Assembly: GCA_031404355.1 (NCBI GenBank)
Contig: JANNHK010000102.1
Location: 1-13,267, forward strand
DNA: 13,267 bases
Origin: JANNHK01 sp031404355
GTDB taxonomy: Bacteria; Actinomycetota; Acidimicrobiia; IMCC26256; PALSA-610
Direction of reading: 5' to 3'
Shown here: positions 1-6,004 of the stretch, piece after piece
Layout of the letters: every line of letters starts with the position of its first letter
Numbering within the stretch: position 1 is the first letter of the stretch
Notes under the pieces: generated by a model
The model's database searches: none
The model's input: only the letters and a program-made list of their open reading frames with translations
Told to the model about the DNA's origin: nothing
Made by a program: the position numbers and the translations under genes

Positions 1-259
1 CCTTCAAGCGTTCGTAGTCGCGCTTGATCTGCCGCAGCTCCTTGAGCTCGGCAGCGACTACCTTGTCCACCTCCACACCCTTGGTCACAATCTGCCCCTC
101 CCGCGCTTGCTTGCGCCAACGCGACAGCATAAACGGGTGGATGCAAAGCGATTCGGCCACCTCACTGACTGCGACGCCCCGCAGCTGGCTAAGCTTTACC
201 GCTGTCGCCTTGAACGTCTCGCTGTAGCGATACGTCGTCCTTGGTCCTGGTCTTGGCAT
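1..259 (-). CDS. IS3-family transposase OrfA, partial (runs off left edge)
   Basis: This is the N-terminal 86 residues of an OrfA-type transposase subunit; the 3' part lies outside the window. In IS3-family elements OrfA supplies the helix-turn-helix that binds the element ends, and is fused to the OrfB DDE integrase by programmed frameshifting. Visible features: a start MPRPGPRTTYRYSETFK, then the typical HTH_Tnp_1 pattern with VSEVAESLCIHPFMLSRWRKQ at about residues 31-51 (variable alanine-rich helix, then S-R-W recognition helix). The Lys/Glu-rich segment ELKELRQIKRDYERLK at residues 71-86 is the start of the usual leucine-zipper region. The ATG at 259 is well supported: AGGAGG (complement of 266-271) lies 6 nt upstream. 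GC is visibly lower than in neighbouring genes, as expected for an acquired element. OrfB and the far IS end are not in the window, so completeness cannot be judged. Confidence 0.88.
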   Translation of the reverse strand, partial: MPRPGPRTTYRYSETFKATAVKLSQLRGVAVSEVAESLCIHPFMLSRWRKQAREGQIVTKGVEVDKVVAAELKELRQIKRDYERLK

Positions 260-298
260 GTGAACCCTCCTGAATGGTTAGTTCAGGGTGTCCACTCA
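260..298 (-). mobile_element. Probable terminal end of the IS3-family element
   Basis: The DNA upstream of orfA, read on the minus strand, begins TGAGTGGACACCCTGAAC at 298. IS3-family termini usually begin with TG, and TGGACACC-type ends are common in the family, so 298 is the most likely outer base of the element. The other inverted repeat and the target duplication are outside the window, so the boundary is provisional to within a few bases. The 39-nt distance from the end to the orfA start is short but plausible. Confidence 0.5.
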
Positions 299-1420
299 AC
301 CGAGGGAAGTGCCCGGTCCGCTGCAGCGCGTTGTTAGATGTCGTCCCTTGAACTTGGTGAGACCGGCCATGTCGATCTCGGTGTCGAAGTGACCGATGTT
401 GCCGACGATCGCTTCGTCCTTCATCTGCGCCATGTGGTCGACGGTGATGACGTTCATGTTTCCGGTCGTCGTGATGAAGATGTCGGCTTCCGACACGACG
501 TCGTCGAGCGTCGTCACCTGGTAGCCCTCCATCGCCGCCTGCAACGCACAGATCGGGTCGATCTCGGTGATCACGACACGCGCGCCCTGGCCGCGGAGCG
601 ACTGCGCGCAACCCTTGCCGACGTCGCCGTAGCCGCAGACGACCGCGATCTTGCCCGCGATCATCACGTCGGTCGCACGGTTGATGCCGTCGATGAGCGA
701 GTGTCGGCAGCCGTAGAGGTTGTCGAACTTCGACTTCGTCACCGAGTCGTTGACGTTGATGGCCGGGAACAGCAGCGTGCCCGCGGTCTCCATCTGGTAC
801 AGCCGGTGCACGCCGGTCGTCGTCTCTTCCGTGACACCCTTGATGCCCGACGAGATCTCGGTCCACAACGTCGGCTCGTCGGCCAGCGTCCGGTTGAGGA
901 GCGTGAGCACGACCGCGAACTCTTCGTTGTCGGCGGTTGCCGGCGCGGGCGCCTTGCCCGCCTTCTCGAACTCGACGCCCTTGTGGACGAGCAGCGTCAC
1001 GTCGCCGCCGTCGTCGAGGATCATGTTCGGGCCGCGGCCCCCACCCCCATCGGCGTCGGGCCAGCGCACCGCTTGTTCGGTGCACCACCAGTACTCCTCG
1101 AGTGACTCACCCTTCCACGCGAACACGGGAATGCCCGCGGCCGCGATCGCGGCGGCGGCGTGGTCCTGCGTGGAGAAGATGTTGCAACTCGCCCAGCGCA
1201 CTTCGGCGCCGAGCGCAACGAGTGTCTCGATGAGCACGGCGGTCTGGATCGTCATGTGCAACGACCCGGTGATGCGAGCGCCGGCGAGCACCTGGCCCGG
1301 GCCGTACTCCTCGCGGCAGGCCATGAGGCCCGGCATTTCCTTTTCGGCCAGCGCGATCTCCTTGCGCCCGAACTCGGCGAGGGAAATGTCGGCGACCTTG
1401 TAGTCGGTGAATTTGGCCAT
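296..1420 (-). pseudogene. sahH: S-adenosylhomocysteine hydrolase, 3'-truncated
   Basis: SahH (AhcY) cleaves S-adenosylhomocysteine to adenosine and homocysteine, using a tightly bound NAD, in the cytosolic methylation cycle. The ATG at 1420 is preceded by AAGGAG at a good distance. Of 374 residues, about 359 are SahH: substrate-site GSLHMT (52-57), LDDGGD (135-140, catalytic Asp), EETTTGV (198-204), the Lys230/Asp234 pair in TKSKFDNLYGCRHS, the NAD loop GYGDVGKG (263-270) and NIGHFDTEID (341-350). After TKFKG (355-359) homology stops and 15 unrelated residues follow to a TGA at 296-298. The family is usually about 430-490 residues, so the C-terminal part with the GHPSFVMSNSF region and the Lys/Tyr tail that closes over the partner subunit's NAD is missing. 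The product should be inactive. The break coincides with the attC-like/IS segment, so either the gene is truly disrupted or the contig is chimeric here. Confidence 0.9.
311..340. other. attC-like half site (integron recombination-site remnant)
   Basis: On the plus strand the segment reads CGGTCCGCTGCAGCGCG followed by TTGTTAGATG. It contains GTTAGAT at 333-339, which fits the integron core-site consensus GTTRRRY at all seven positions. On the minus strand this is ATCTAAC followed by AACGCGCTGCAGCGGAC, the usual layout of one arm of an attC site (core box followed by a GCAGCGGAC-like arm). Translated, it gives the NNALQRTG string that I recall often seeing as a by-product of attC arms in environmental sequences. 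Only one arm is present: the partner arm is absent, and an IS end lies about 13 bp away. No integrase gene is present. It could be a cassette-array remnant or an assembly joint at a repeat. Confidence 0.45.
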
Positions 1421-1628
1421 GGGGACTCCTTCGTCTTCGCGGCGCGCAGGAGGCGCGCAAGCGGAACCGTTGGAGCCGGCCCGGATCACCGGATGACAGC
1501 CTGACGGCCCGACTGGGGCTTGATGGTAGCGCGGGATCGGCGCGACTGTTGAGTAGCAAGGCGCAGACCGGAGGTCCGGACAGTGACGAGAAGCGCAGTT
1601 GAGATAGAGGACCGGAGGACGTAGCCGC
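1421..1628. promoter_or_regulatory. Divergent intergenic region, sahH / nitrilase
   Basis: These 208 bp must carry the promoters for sahH (minus) and the nitrilase gene (plus). In the sahH leader there is a GC-rich hairpin, GCGCGC at 1442-1447 and 1453-1458 with loop AGGAG. Near the nitrilase start, CCGGA-GG-TCCGG (1568-1579) is a short inverted repeat, and GACCGGAGG occurs twice (1566-1574 and 1610-1618). Weak promoter-like hexamers (minus-strand TACCAT, complement of 1523-1528; plus-strand TTGATG at 1520-1525) are not convincing. The leader was compared by eye with SAM and SAH riboswitch cores and no clear match was seen. Confidence 0.4.
1614..1618 (+). promoter_or_regulatory. Ribosome binding site deciding the nitrilase start
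   Basis: GGAGG lies 10 nt before the ATG at 1629 and 16 nt before the second in-frame ATG at 1635. This favours the upstream start (protein beginning MSMKIAAVQ) over the downstream one (MKIAAVQ), though both give a normal nitrilase N-terminus. Confidence 0.55.
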
Positions 1629-2519
1629 ATGAGCATGAAAATCGCTGCTGTACAGGCCACACCGGTGTTCTGCGATCGGGAGGCAACGGTCGAGAAGGTC
1701 GGGGCACTCACCAAGGAAGCCGCCGCGAACGGCGCCGAGCTCGTGGTCTTTCCCGAGGCGTTCGTGCCGACCTATCCCGATTGGGTGTGGCGCACCACAC
1801 CGTGGGCCGACGGCGACTGGTACGCCCGGTGGGCCGACCAGTGCGTGGATGTGCCCGGCTCCGCGTGCGACGCGCTCGGCGCGGCCGCGGCCGAGCACGG
1901 CACCTACCTCGCGATCGGTGTGAACGAACGCGACGGCGGCACGATCTACAACACGCTCCTGTACTTCGGACCCGACGGCGCGCTGCTCGCGAAACACCGC
2001 AAGCTCATGCCGACCGGCGGCGAACGGCTCGTGTGGGGTCAGGGCGACGGCTCGACCCTCGCGGTCATCGACACACCGTTCGGGCGCGTCGGCGGACTCA
2101 TCTGCTGGGAGAATTACATGCCGCTCGCGCGCGCGGCAATGTACGAGCAGGGCGTCGACATCTTGCTCGCCCCCACGTGGGACAACTCCGACGTGTGGGT
2201 CGCGTCGATGCGCCACATCGCCAAGGAAGGCCGCTGCTACGTCGTCGGCGTCAACTCGTGCCTGCGCGCGACCGACGTGCCCGCGTCGATCCCCGGCCGC
2301 GACGAGATCTACGGCGACGCCGACGACTGGATGTCGCGCGGCAACACGGTCATCGTCGACCCGGACGGTGCGATCCTCGCGGGGCCGATCACCGAGGAAG
2401 AGGGCATCCTCTACGCCGACGCCGACCGCGAAACGATCACGCGCAGCCGCCGCCAGTTCGACGTGACCGGCCACTACGCGCGCCCGGACGTGTTCCGCCT
2501 GGAGGTCCGCCGCGACTAA
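1629..2519 (+). CDS. Nitrilase-family carbon-nitrogen hydrolase
   Basis: A 296-residue member of the nitrilase superfamily, most like true nitrilases and cyanide-converting relatives that turn nitriles into carboxylic acid plus ammonia. The Glu-Lys-Cys catalytic triad is visible: Glu43 in FPEAFVPTYP, Lys125 in HRKLMPT and Cys159 in GLICWENYMP. Glu132 just after the lysine block (TGGERLVWG) matches the extra conserved glutamate. The C-terminal TGHYARPDVFRLEV is typical of nitrilase-branch proteins, which assemble into spiral oligomers. Length is slightly below the usual 300-370, without the long C-terminal tail. There is no signal peptide, so it should be cytosolic. It is transcribed divergently from sahH and converges on the hydrolase gene with only 6 bp between the stop codons. 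Substrate (aliphatic, aryl or arylacetonitrile) cannot be told from sequence; an amidase-type branch member is less likely given the CWENYMP motif. Confidence 0.88.
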   Translation: MSMKIAAVQATPVFCDREATVEKVGALTKEAAANGAELVVFPEAFVPTYPDWVWRTTPWADGDWYARWADQCVDVPGSACDALGAAAAEHGTYLAIGVNERDGGTIYNTLLYFGPDGALLAKHRKLMPTGGERLVWGQGDGSTLAVIDTPFGRVGGLICWENYMPLARAAMYEQGVDILLAPTWDNSDVWVASMRHIAKEGRCYVVGVNSCLRATDVPASIPGRDEIYGDADDWMSRGNTVIVDPDGAILAGPITEEEGILYADADRETITRSRRQFDVTGHYARPDVFRLEVRRD

Positions 2520-2525
2520 CGATGT

Positions 2526-3245
2526 TCACACCGAAGCCCAGAACGCGGTGAGGTGCTCGGCGGCTTCCTTGGCACGCGTGACCGGCCACCAGTGGCCGGT
2601 GCCGTCGAACATGACGAGTTGCGCCCCGGTGCGCTGCGCAAGCCGTTCGCCGAAGTTCTCGGTGACGAACGGGTCGTCGCGTCCCCACAGCACGAGGCCG
2701 GGCCGTTCCATCGCGTCGACTGCGGGACCCCACTCCTGACCCACGTTCACGGCCGAGCGGTAGAGCCTGAGGATGCAGTCCTTCATGGTGTCGTCGACGT
2801 GCTTGGCCACCGCGGCCGCGCGCTCCTCCCCCATTTCGGGAGCAAGTCCGACTTCCAAGGCTTCGGGTGTGGCGGCGGCCATCACCTGTTCGCCGACCTC
2901 GGGTGTCTGCCACATCGTCGCCATCTCGTGCCACACGTACGTGGGGTCGACCGTTGCCGCGCCGGCCGCCCATGTGCGAATGAGCTCGGGCCGGGTCGAC
3001 GCGACGCGCTGCACGAGCAGCGAACCCCAGTCGTGCCCGACGAGGTCGACCGGTTCCCCGATCGCCTCCACCTGCGCTGCGAGCCAGTCGGCGTACGCCT
3101 CCTTGGTGCCCGCGAACCCGTCGGGAACGCCGGTACCGAAGCCCGGCAGTTGCGGGAGGACGATGTCGTCGCGGTCGAGGTAGTCGACGAGCGGGCTCCA
3201 CAGCGCGAGCGTGTCGGGGACTCCGTGGACGAAGACGGCAGGCAT
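2526..3245 (-). CDS. Alpha/beta-hydrolase, epoxide hydrolase / haloalkane dehalogenase type
   Basis: A 239-residue alpha/beta-hydrolase fold enzyme. HGVP (7-10) forms the oxyanion-side loop, and GHDWGS (70-75) is the nucleophile elbow with Asp72, so it belongs to the Asp-nucleophile branch (epoxide hydrolases, haloalkane and haloacetate dehalogenases) and not the serine esterases. Asp190 or Asp191 in LWGRDDPF is the probable acid, and His218 in GTGHWWPV the catalytic base. The cap domain (about 100-175) is short and Trp/Met-rich; the lid tyrosines that mark epoxide hydrolases cannot be assigned by eye, so the reaction is open. The protein is shorter than most relatives (about 280-300) because it begins directly at the HGxP strand. 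There is no Shine-Dalgarno: the 21-nt gap after the decarboxylase stop is filled by a perfect hairpin, so translation probably depends on the gene upstream. Last gene of the minus-strand train. Confidence 0.82.
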   Translation of the reverse strand: MPAVFVHGVPDTLALWSPLVDYLDRDDIVLPQLPGFGTGVPDGFAGTKEAYADWLAAQVEAIGEPVDLVGHDWGSLLVQRVASTRPELIRTWAAGAATVDPTYVWHEMATMWQTPEVGEQVMAAATPEALEVGLAPEMGEERAAAVAKHVDDTMKDCILRLYRSAVNVGQEWGPAVDAMERPGLVLWGRDDPFVTENFGERLAQRTGAQLVMFDGTGHWWPVTRAKEAAEHLTAFWASV

Positions 3246-3249
3246 GCCC

Positions 3250-3267
3250 GCGACGCTACAACGTCGC
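3250..3267. other. Perfect hairpin at decarboxylase stop / hydrolase leader
   Basis: GCGACG (3250-3255), loop CTACAA, CGTCGC (3262-3267): a 6-bp perfect stem that touches the TAG stop of the upstream gene and occupies the place where the hydrolase ribosome binding site should be. There is no T-tract, so it is not a classical intrinsic terminator. It could be an mRNA-stabilising or translation-coupling element. Confidence 0.5.
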
Positions 3268-4655
3268 TAAACGAGGGAGGAATGCACGCGCAACATGGCC
3301 GCGACCGACTGGTCGACGTCGGCCTCGGTCGTCGTCCAGTTCGACACCGAGATGCGCATCGCGGCCCGGCCCTGCCAGACGGTGCCACCGGCCCAGCACG
3401 TACCGTCGGCCTGCACACCGTCGATCACCGCGCGCGTGCGATCGTCGGAGTCGTCGAATCGGACCAGGACCTGGTTGAGCACGACGTCGTTCAGGATCTC
3501 GACGCCAGGTGCCGCGCCGAGCGCCGCCGCGAACCGACGCGCGTGGGCGCAGCAATCGGAGACGACACGCGCGATCCCATCGCGCCCGAGCGCGCGAATC
3601 GCCGCGTAGACCGGGACACCGCGCCCGCGGCGCGAGAACTCGGGTGCCCAATCGAGCCCGTCGCGGGGCGCGCCCGCGCCGCCTTGCACGAGGTACGCGG
3701 CCTCGACGCCGAGTGCTGCACGATGGTCGGCGGGGTACCGGCACACGACGATGCCGCAGTCGTAGGGAACGTTCAGCCACTTGTGCGCGTCGACCGCCCA
3801 GGAGTCGGCCCGCTCCGCCCCGACGACCTGCGCGGTGAGATCGTCGGTGGCCGCGGCCCACAGGCCGAACGCACCGTCGATGTGGACCCACGCCCCGATC
3901 TCGGCCGCCACGTCGCAGATCTCGGCGAACGGATCGGCGGCGCCGGTGTTCACGTTGCCCGCCTGCGCGCAGATGATCGTGGGGCCGGGTTCGCCCGCCG
4001 CAAGTACGCGCGCGAGTTGGCCGGCAGCCATGCGCCCCTGCCCGTCGACCGGCACGACTGCGACGGTGCCCGCGCCGATGCCGAGGTAGCGCAGCGCGAC
4101 GTCGATCGTCGCGTGGCGTTCGACGCCGACGACGACGCGCAGGCGCGGCGCACCTTGCAGCCCGTTGGCCTCGACATCCCACCCCGCGTCGGCCAGCACG
4201 CGGTGCCGGGCCGCGGCCAGGCCACTGAAGCTCGCCATCGTCGCCCCGGTCGCGAACCCGACCGACGACTCGGGCGGCAGCCCCAAGAGCTCCACCATCC
4301 AACGCGCCGCGACTTCTTCCATCACGGCCGGGGCCGGGCCGGCCACGTACAACCCGATGTTGTTGTCCCATCCGCTCGTGAGCCAGTCGGCGGCGAGCGC
4401 GGCCGGGTGACTCCCGCCGATGACGAACCCGAAGTAGCGCGGGCCGGCACTCGCGACGACACCGGGTGCGGCCGCAGCCGCGATCTCGTCGATGAGCAGG
4501 AGCGCGCCCATACCGGTGGCAGGCACGGGGCCGTCGAACGCGGCGCGCAACTCGGCGAGCGATGCCGAGGCGTCGACAGGTTGCGACTCGAACCGGTCTC
4601 GGTCGGCGGCAACAATTTGCGCGACCCGAGCGAGAAGGTCGGGCCACTCGCTCAC
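3267..4655 (-). CDS. PLP-dependent decarboxylase (group II, aromatic amino acid decarboxylase-like)
   Basis: A 462-residue fold-type I PLP enzyme of the pyridoxal-dependent decarboxylase family. Recognisable parts: SGPRYFGFVIGG-like block (about 69-81) and GWDNNIGLYVAGPA (95-108) near the substrate entrance; GFATGATMASFSGLAAAR (133-150), the phosphate/cofactor region; His181 in VERHATIDVALRYLG, which stacks on PLP; GNVNTGA (233-239); Asp260 in HIDGAFG, which pairs with the pyridine nitrogen; and the Schiff-base lysine Lys292 in WAVDAHKWLN. RISVSNW near the C-terminus carries the conserved arginine. The HIDGAFG variant instead of the usual HVDAA(Y/W) places it in a less characterised subgroup often annotated simply as aminotransferase or decarboxylase, so the substrate is unknown. 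The start is GTG at 4655, 18 nt after the isomerase stop, with no clear ribosome binding site. No signal peptide. The downstream hydrolase is probably cotranscribed. Confidence 0.85.
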   Translation of the reverse strand: MSEWPDLLARVAQIVAADRDRFESQPVDASASLAELRAAFDGPVPATGMGALLLIDEIAAAAAPGVVASAGPRYFGFVIGGSHPAALAADWLTSGWDNNIGLYVAGPAPAVMEEVAARWMVELLGLPPESSVGFATGATMASFSGLAAARHRVLADAGWDVEANGLQGAPRLRVVVGVERHATIDVALRYLGIGAGTVAVVPVDGQGRMAAGQLARVLAAGEPGPTIICAQAGNVNTGAADPFAEICDVAAEIGAWVHIDGAFGLWAAATDDLTAQVVGAERADSWAVDAHKWLNVPYDCGIVVCRYPADHRAALGVEAAYLVQGGAGAPRDGLDWAPEFSRRGRGVPVYAAIRALGRDGIARVVSDCCAHARRFAAALGAAPGVEILNDVVLNQVLVRFDDSDDRTRAVIDGVQADGTCWAGGTVWQGRAAMRISVSNWTTTEADVDQSVAAMLRVHSSLV

Positions 4656-4677
4656 GCCATCACACTCACGCCATCAC
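4651..4677. repeat. 14-bp tandem repeat across a stop/start junction
   Basis: CTCACGCCATCAC occurs at 4651-4663 and again at 4665-4677, one base apart. On the coding (minus) strand each copy reads GTGATGGCGTGAG, containing both a TGA and a GTG. The upstream copy supplies the isomerase stop (TGA, complement of 4674-4676); the downstream copy supplies the decarboxylase GTG start (complement of 4653-4655). Confidence 0.85.
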
Positions 4678-5714
4678 GCTGACTGGGCGAGCTTGCTCTT
4701 CAGTTCGAAGATCGCGTCGATGGGGCCGGGGTCGACGTCGTTGTCGAGGGCGAGGTAGCACGAGGTCCAGTCGCCGACGTACATGAGGTCGAGCAGCTGC
4801 GCGAGGCGACCTTCGCCTTCGGCTTCGACGGACAGGACCTGGTGCACGGTCTCGTCGATGATCTCGCGCGTGTACTCGAACCGCCGCCCCAATTGTGCGT
4901 GCTCGTAGCCGTGGCGGAGCTCGACGATCGTCACGAGTTGGCGGGTGACGTCGCCGTGCTGGCCCCACCCGCAGATCTCGTTGTGGTCGAGCTCGGGGTA
5001 GGCGTGCGAGAACGCGGGCGCCTTGGCGTTCTCGTTGACGTCGCACTTCCAACGGTACGCGGCGACCGCGCCGAGTGCGCCGCCGCCGTACACGACCGGG
5101 ATCGTGCGTTCGATCTTGCGGGCGAGTTCACGGGCCGGGTTCGCGGCGCCCTCGACCGCGGGTTCGCACCGATCGCGCCGGCGGGCGAGCTGCGCCTGGG
5201 CCTGCATCAGCTGCACGTGCGCGCCCGGCGCGAGGCCCATACGAAACAGCGTCACCACGAGCGGCCCGACGAGCGCGCCGATGGCGGCGCGCGGCAGGAA
5301 CCCTTCGGGGCACGGAAGGTGGAGTCCGCCCGCTTGCTCGGCGAGCTTGGCCAGCTTGCCGCCGGTCGACACCGCGACGATCGTGGCGCCGCGTTCGGCC
5401 GCAACGGTGGCCATCGACACCGTCTCCTCGGTCTCACCCGAGTACGACATCGCGAACACGAGGGAGTCGGGGCCGACGAACGCCGGGACCCGGTACTGCT
5501 TGAGCACGGTCACCGGGACGGGCAGCACGTCGTTGAACACGGCCGCGACGACGTCGCCCGAGATGCCCGACCCGCCCATGCCGCAGACGACGATGTTGCG
5601 GAAGTCGCGACGCGGGAACTGCTCGGGGTCGAGTGCACCCGCGGCCTCGTGCGCGGTCGTGAGCTGCTCGGGCAGTCCGCGGACCGCGTCGAGGAAGTCG
5701 AGCGAGTCGGTCAC
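4674..5714 (-). CDS. Bifunctional phosphoglucose/phosphomannose isomerase (SIS family)
   Basis: A 346-residue enzyme with two SIS domains, interconverting glucose-6-P, fructose-6-P and mannose-6-P in the cytosol. Landmarks: CGMGGSGISGDVV (44-56), the first phosphate-binding loop; SYSGETEETVS (90-100), the classic SIS serine/threonine phosphate site; PRAAIGAL (141-148); NENAKAPAFSHAYPELDHNEICGW (227-250), the signature of this family. Glu228 and His244 are spaced exactly as the catalytic Glu203 and His219 reported for the Pyrobaculum aerophilum enzyme, which is the basis for the call. The start GTG at 5714 overlaps the Trm112-like stop (GTGA), and an upstream extension to 5909 is rejected because it only reads the Trm112-like gene out of frame. 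It lies two genes after the mutase, which uses its Man-6-P product. Mycobacteria carry a related SIS protein beside manB, as I recall. Confidence 0.9.
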   Translation of the reverse strand: MTDSLDFLDAVRGLPEQLTTAHEAAGALDPEQFPRRDFRNIVVCGMGGSGISGDVVAAVFNDVLPVPVTVLKQYRVPAFVGPDSLVFAMSYSGETEETVSMATVAAERGATIVAVSTGGKLAKLAEQAGGLHLPCPEGFLPRAAIGALVGPLVVTLFRMGLAPGAHVQLMQAQAQLARRRDRCEPAVEGAANPARELARKIERTIPVVYGGGALGAVAAYRWKCDVNENAKAPAFSHAYPELDHNEICGWGQHGDVTRQLVTIVELRHGYEHAQLGRRFEYTREIIDETVHQVLSVEAEGEGRLAQLLDLMYVGDWTSCYLALDNDVDPGPIDAIFELKSKLAQSA

Positions 5715-5944
5715 TCGAAGTTGGGGCGGATGCCCTCGGATTCGGCCTTCGCCATGAGCCGCTCGTGCTCCACGTCGTCGACCGACTCGGCTTCGTCGAT
5801 CAGCATGATCGGGATGTCGTCCTGCACGCGGTAACGACGCTTCAGGCGCGGGTTGTACAACGCGCCCTCGTCGGTGAAGTACAGCAGCGGGCCCTTGTCT
5901 TCGGGGCACGCAAGGATCTCGAGGAGCTTCGCGTCGAGCGCCAT
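5711..5944 (-). CDS. Trm112-like / UPF0434-type small protein lacking most zinc ligands
   Basis: A 77-residue protein, MALDAKLLEILACPEDKG at the front and DDIPIMLIDEA at 42-52, the two conserved blocks of the bacterial Trm112-like (UPF0434/YcaR) family. Typical members have CPxCKG and a second Cys pair before the IPxML block. Here only Cys13 remains (CPED, then NPRLKRRYRV where the second pair would be), so a structural zinc site is not expected. A C-terminal charged helix (about 53-72) follows. ATG at 5944 has GGGAG five bases upstream. Its stop overlaps the next start by GTGA, implying translational coupling with the isomerase. In eukaryotes Trm112 activates methyltransferases; the bacterial role is unsettled, and its fixed place between the mutase and isomerase genes suggests a link to that pathway or simple operon conservation. 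Confidence 0.85.
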   Translation of the reverse strand: MALDAKLLEILACPEDKGPLLYFTDEGALYNPRLKRRYRVQDDIPIMLIDEAESVDDVEHERLMAKAESEGIRPNFE

Positions 5945-5983
5945 TGCATCTCCCGATTCGTGAGCCCTGATTCCGTCGGCAGG

Positions 5984-6004
5984 GTCTCGTGAAGAGGGCG
6001 AGAC
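5984..6004. other. Hairpin at the phosphomannomutase stop codon
   Basis: GTCTCG (5984-5989) pairs with CGAGAC (5999-6004) around a 9-nt loop; the stem runs into the TAG stop of the mutase gene. It fills part of the 59-nt gap before the Trm112-like gene. No T-tract, so probably a stabilising or attenuating structure and not a full terminator. Confidence 0.4.

Noticed and set aside
1421..1560. Possible SAM or SAH riboswitch in the sahH leader
   Set aside because: A leader hairpin exists, but I could not find the conserved cores of SAM-I, SAM-IV or SAH riboswitches by eye. An Rfam covariance search would decide.
1107..2474. 455-residue minus-strand ORF covering parts of sahH and the nitrilase
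   Set aside because: It is out of frame with sahH and antisense to the nitrilase with its intact catalytic triad.
2553..4682. 709-residue plus-strand ORF antisense to the hydrolase and decarboxylase
   Set aside because: It spans two well-supported minus-strand genes with catalytic motifs and shows only low-complexity Arg/His/Asp composition.
5715..5909. N-terminal extension of the PGI/PMI isomerase
   Set aside because: The extension only reads the Trm112-like gene in another frame; the GTG at 5714 gives the normal family N-terminus and a GTGA overlap.
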